A DNA stretch of 64,000 nucleotides from Lachnospiraceae bacterium (GTDB taxonomy: Bacteria > Bacillota > Clostridia > Lachnospirales > Lachnospiraceae): contig JAFTPO010000014.1 in NCBI GenBank assembly GCA_017463225.1, forward strand, positions 62,001-126,000. The letters are read 5' to 3'. Each line of letters starts with the position of its first letter. Position 1 is the first letter of the stretch. Of the stretch, positions 61,029 to 64,000 are shown one piece after another. The position numbers and the translations under genes were made by a program. A model generated the notes under the pieces. That model did no database searches. It was not told the origin of the DNA and was given only the letters and a program-made list of their open reading frames with translations.

Positions 61029-63074
61029 ATGAACAATGAGAAGATTCTAAAAAAGAAGATAGACTTTTATCTTATAACACCTATATTTGTTTCTATGTTT
61101 TTACTGCTTGTCTGCGGAGCGTTGTACTTCGTGGACAGGAGAAGCGCTGTTATAGCAACTGTTGCAGTTGCTCTGGTAATACTTGTGGAGCTTTTAGTCT
61201 ACGTTGTGACTAAGAGAGCAGTTATGCCAACCCTTATATCATTTTCCTTTGAGCAGGGACAGATACAGAAGGAGCTTCTGAAGGAGCTGGCCATACCTTA
61301 TGCCTTGCTGGATACGGATGGAAAGATATTGTGGGGCAATACACTTTTCGTAGAAAAGGTTGGAGGTGGTTCTAAAAAGCGTATTCGTAAGAATATATCA
61401 ACCTTCTTCCCACAGATTGGCACAGAAGTGTTCAATGCGGAGGGTGTTGTCAATATGGAGCTTGAGTACGAGGGAATTCAGTATATGGCTGAGCTCAAGA
61501 AGATACATTTTGACGAGGTTTTCCAGGATGACGGTGATATAGTGGACCCTAAGGGAGAGGCTATCATAGCATTTTATCTTCACGATGTAACAGAGCTTAA
61601 GAAATATAAGCAGGAAAACTACGACCAAAAATTAGTTGCAGGACTTATATATATCGATAACTATGATGAGGTTATGGAGAACACAGAGGAGGTTAGACAC
61701 TCTCTGGTTGAGGCTCTTGTGGACAGAAGAATCAACATGTATTTAGCTTCCATAGATGCCATAGGAAAGAAGACAGATAATGATAAGTATCTCTTCGTAT
61801 GTCAGCAGAAGTATCTTCCTCAGCTTAAGGATACAAAGTTTGCTATCCTTAGCGAAGTTAAGAGTATAAATGTTGGAAATGAGATTCCTATAACCTTAAG
61901 TATTGGTATAGGCTCAGAGACTGATAATTTTGCACAGGCCTACGAGTATGCCAGAGTTGCAATAGGTCTTGCTTTAGGACGTGGCGGCGACCAGGCAGTT
62001 ATTAAGTACGGAGATAAAATATCCTACTTTGGTGGACAGAGCGCTGGTACAGAGAAGTCTACCCGTGTTAAAGCCAGAGTTAAGGCGCAGGCGTTCAAGG
62101 AAATTCTTGAGAGCAAGGAAACTGTTCTTATTATGGGTCACAAGCGTCCGGATGCAGATGCATTTGGTGCAGCCATAGGAGTATATAGATTTGTTAAGAC
62201 CTTAGGAAAGAATGCTCACATAGTGTTAAATGAGGTGACATCAGCTACCAGACCGCTGGTTAACGGTTTTATGGGTAACAGTCTCTATGGAGATGATTTT
62301 ATCTTAAACAATGAGTATGCTATAAGTAAGGTTAATTCTACAACTTTGGTAGTTGTAGTTGATGTAAATAAGCCAAGTATGACAGAGTGCGAGGAGTTAT
62401 TAAGCTTAGCAAGCTCTGTGGTTGTATTTGACCATCACAGACAGACTAATGAGATCATTGAGAACGCAACCCTTTCATATATTGAGCCATATGCATCATC
62501 AGCCTGCGAGATGGTAGCTGAGATGCTTCAGTATATTGATGAGAAGGTTAAGATTCGTCAGCAGGAGGCTGATGCCATGTATGCGGGAATTATGATAGAC
62601 ACAGATAATTTCCTTACAAAGACAGGTGTCAGAACCTTTGAGGCAGCATCATATCTAAGACGTAATGGTGCGGATACGGTAAGAGTTCGTAAGATGTTTA
62701 GAAGTGATATAGCTGAGACTAAGCAGCTGGCTGAGGGTATTATGAATGCAGAGATATTTAAGAATGCATTTGCCCTGTCTACTGTTAAGCCAGATGGTTC
62801 AGATGCCCCTACAGTTGTAGCTGCAAAGGTGGCTAATGAGCTTCTTGATGTGGAAGGAATAAGAGCTTCATTTGTCGTTACAGATAAGGATGGCACAACC
62901 TATGTCAGCGCCCGTTCAGTGGACGATATAAATGTTCAGGTTATTATGGAGAAGCTTGGCGGAGGCGGACATGCCAATGTGGCAGGTGCTCAGCTTAAGG
63001 GCAGTACAGATCAGTTAGCTCTTATCCAGATAAAGGAGCTTCTCACTGAGATGTATGAGCAGGGAGATATATAA
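61029..63074 (+). CDS. gdpP: Cyclic-di-AMP phosphodiesterase GdpP
   Basis: A 681-residue membrane-bound phosphodiesterase. Two N-terminal spans lie at about 12-60, then a degenerate PAS domain ('LAIPYALLDTDGKILWGN'), a degenerate GGDEF domain ('ITLSIGIGSETDNFAQAYEY') lacking the GGDEF signature, then the DHH domain with 'GHKRPDADAFGAAIG' (His371, Asp375, Asp377) and 'FDHHRQTNE' (Asp468-His470), and a DHHA1 domain with 'GGGGHANVAGAQ' near 644. GdpP hydrolyses c-di-AMP and so affects osmotic and wall homeostasis. TAGGAG sets the start. rplI and dnaB follow, the conserved Firmicute order. Confidence 0.95.
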   Translation: MNNEKILKKKIDFYLITPIFVSMFLLLVCGALYFVDRRSAVIATVAVALVILVELLVYVVTKRAVMPTLISFSFEQGQIQKELLKELAIPYALLDTDGKILWGNTLFVEKVGGGSKKRIRKNISTFFPQIGTEVFNAEGVVNMELEYEGIQYMAELKKIHFDEVFQDDGDIVDPKGEAIIAFYLHDVTELKKYKQENYDQKLVAGLIYIDNYDEVMENTEEVRHSLVEALVDRRINMYLASIDAIGKKTDNDKYLFVCQQKYLPQLKDTKFAILSEVKSINVGNEIPITLSIGIGSETDNFAQAYEYARVAIGLALGRGGDQAVIKYGDKISYFGGQSAGTEKSTRVKARVKAQAFKEILESKETVLIMGHKRPDADAFGAAIGVYRFVKTLGKNAHIVLNEVTSATRPLVNGFMGNSLYGDDFILNNEYAISKVNSTTLVVVVDVNKPSMTECEELLSLASSVVVFDHHRQTNEIIENATLSYIEPYASSACEMVAEMLQYIDEKVKIRQQEADAMYAGIMIDTDNFLTKTGVRTFEAASYLRRNGADTVRVRKMFRSDIAETKQLAEGIMNAEIFKNAFALSTVKPDGSDAPTVVAAKVANELLDVEGIRASFVVTDKDGTTYVSARSVDDINVQVIMEKLGGGGHANVAGAQLKGSTDQLALIQIKELLTEMYEQGDI

Positions 63075-63168
63075 ATTAGGTTGTCATTATGATAGTAAGA
63101 TTTTAAACTGTCAGGTTATAGATATTTAGATAATATTGATGTATTATTTGTTCCAGGAGGTAAGATTG

Positions 63169-63618
63169 ATGAAGGTTATATTATTACAGGATGTAAAAAG
63201 CCTTGGAAAAAAGGATGATATAGTTGATGTTTCAGATGGATATGCAAGAAACTTTGTGCTTCCTAAGAAGCTTGGTTTAGAGGCTACTCCTAAGAACTTA
63301 AATGAGCTTAAACTTAAGAAGGCTCACGAGGATAAGGTAGCTGCTGAGAAGCTTGCGGCTGCTAAGGAGTTGGCAGAGAAGATGAAGGATGAAAGCGTAA
63401 CTCTTTCTATAAAGGTGGGAGAGGGCGGAAGAACCTTTGGCGCAGTATCCTCAAAGGAGATTGCTGAGGCTATGAAGAAGGAGCTTGGCTACGACATAGA
63501 CAAGAAGAAGATAGCTGTAAAGGAGCCTATTAAGAGCTTAGGAACACATATAGTAGACATTAAGCTTCATACACAGGTAACTGCAAAGTTTAATGTAAAG
63601 GTAGTTGAGGGAAAGTAA
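63169..63618 (+). CDS. rplI: 50S ribosomal protein L9
   Basis: A 149-residue protein with the L9 start '[20 protein letters not shown]', then '[20 protein letters not shown]', a long charged connecting helix rich in Lys/Glu/Ala, and the C-terminal domain ('[20 protein letters not shown]', '[17 protein letters not shown]'). It binds 23S rRNA at the base of the L1 stalk. ATG 63169 follows CCAGGAGG; an in-frame TTG at 63136 would add eleven residues not found in L9. Length is normal. Confidence 0.97.
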   Translation: MKVILLQDVKSLGKKDDIVDVSDGYARNFVLPKKLGLEATPKNLNELKLKKAHEDKVAAEKLAAAKELAEKMKDESVTLSIKVGEGGRTFGAVSSKEIAEAMKKELGYDIDKKKIAVKEPIKSLGTHIVDIKLHTQVTAKFNVKVVEGK

Positions 63619-63629
63619 AACACTGACAG

Positions 63630-63656
63630 ATGCTGTATCCATATAGGATGCAGCAT
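63630..63656 (+). promoter_or_regulatory. Hairpin between rplI and dnaB
   Basis: ATGCTGTATCC (63630-63640) pairs with GGATGCAGCAT (63646-63656) with one wobble and a 5-nt loop. Only three Ts follow, so it may be a weak attenuator or a processing site and is not a clear terminator. Confidence 0.5.
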
Positions 63657-63680
63657 TTCCCAGCTAGGGAGGTTATATAA

Positions 63681-64000
63681 ATGGACGAGAATAATATAAA
63701 GCGAATACAACCTCACAATGTAAAGGCTGAGAAATCCGTAATAGGTGCTATGCTTATGAAACCGGATGCCATATCTCAGGTAGAGCCATTGCTTGTGAAG
63801 GACGATTTCTATATTAAGAAGTATGGTATTCTCTATGAGAATATTATTGAGATGTACAACGAGAATATTCCTGTAGATGTTATAACTCTGCCGGAAAGAT
63901 TAAAGAGCAAGGGTATACCTGAGGAGGTTGCAGGAAGTGCCACTATAATTGAGATTATTAATGAGGTTCCAACCTCGGTTCACGCCAGGGATTATGCTGT
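63681..64000 (+). CDS. dnaB: Replicative DNA helicase DnaB, 5' part only
   Basis: The first 106 codons are present and run off the right edge. After a short polar start the DnaB N-terminal domain is clear: 'IQPHNVKAEKSVIGAMLMKP', 'LLVKDDFYIKKYGILYENI', then 'IPVDVITLPERLKSKG' and 'EIINEVPTSVHARDYA'. GGGAGG at 63667-63672 sets the ATG. The ATPase domain lies outside the window. The place after gdpP and rplI supports the call. Confidence 0.95.
   Translation, partial: MDENNIKRIQPHNVKAEKSVIGAMLMKPDAISQVEPLLVKDDFYIKKYGILYENIIEMYNENIPVDVITLPERLKSKGIPEEVAGSATIIEIINEVPTSVHARDYA

Noticed and set aside
1-64000. CRISPR arrays, prophage and insertion sequences
   Set aside because: No regularly spaced direct repeats, transposase, integrase or phage structural genes were seen; the only repeats are the intergenic palindromes listed.

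Overview
The window looks like a chromosomal piece from a low-GC Gram-positive of the Lachnospiraceae type (Butyrivibrio, Roseburia and relatives). The grounds are: strong AGGAGG ribosome sites with frequent TTG and GTG starts, the gdpP-rplI-dnaB order typical of Firmicutes, and a four-gene block whose proteins resemble the DUF5716/DUF5717 families that I recall mainly from Lachnospiraceae. No phage, insertion sequence, CRISPR array or rRNA was seen. The species cannot be fixed from the sequence alone.

Layout. (1) 1-9.8 kb is housekeeping and small transport genes: the end of a PEGA-domain protein, a phosphoglucomutase-type enzyme, a possible PD-(D/E)XK-like protein, a YdcF-like (DUF218) membrane protein on the minus strand, a MacB-like ABC transporter with a very large external domain, tRNA-Ser(CGA), and lrgAB. 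The intergenic DNA here carries a 158-nt three-way-junction palindrome and three copies of a palindromic repeat. (2) 9.9-12.2 kb is a two-domain glycosyltransferase with its own promoter and terminator. (3) 12.28-49.92 kb is one long, tightly spaced, plus-strand surface-polysaccharide operon behind a near-consensus promoter. (4) 49.92-50.05 kb is a highly structured element between convergent genes. (5) 50.07-51.12 kb is a minus-strand HisC-like aminotransferase. (6) 51.3-58.35 kb is a four-gene block of unknown function with a degenerate Hsp70/actin-like protein. (7) 58.38-64 kb is valS, gdpP, rplI and the start of dnaB.

The polysaccharide operon can be read as a pathway. rmlC serves a dTDP-6-deoxyhexose. 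Wzm/Wzt form an ABC exporter whose ATPase has a C-terminal glycan-binding-type domain. A methyltransferase and a kinase-like/coiled-coil/GT2/GT4 protein follow directly and recall the WbdD chain terminator that works with such exporters. hddA, a fused hddC-gmhB and gmhA make GDP-D-glycero-alpha-D-manno-heptose. Two acyltransferases and a GT-C-like protein lie in markedly AT-rich DNA and look like a swapped-in module. rfbF, rfbH and rfbG plus a YerE-like TPP enzyme and a reductase point to a CDP-linked 3,6-dideoxyhexose, probably with a two-carbon branch; the usual reductase partner of RfbH is not in the window. rffA makes a 4-amino-4,6-dideoxy sugar. Three GtrB-like GT2 proteins, a GtrA protein, an ArnEF-like SMR pair and three large multi-span proteins (GT-C/YfhO/DUF2142 type) suggest that the exported chain is also decorated outside the membrane from undecaprenyl-phosphate sugars. 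No Wzx or Wzy was recognised, which fits ABC-dependent export.

Most promising for novelty: the split WbdD-like terminator, the branched-sugar gene set with a fused aldolase, the two structured intergenic elements, and the four-gene block next to valS.
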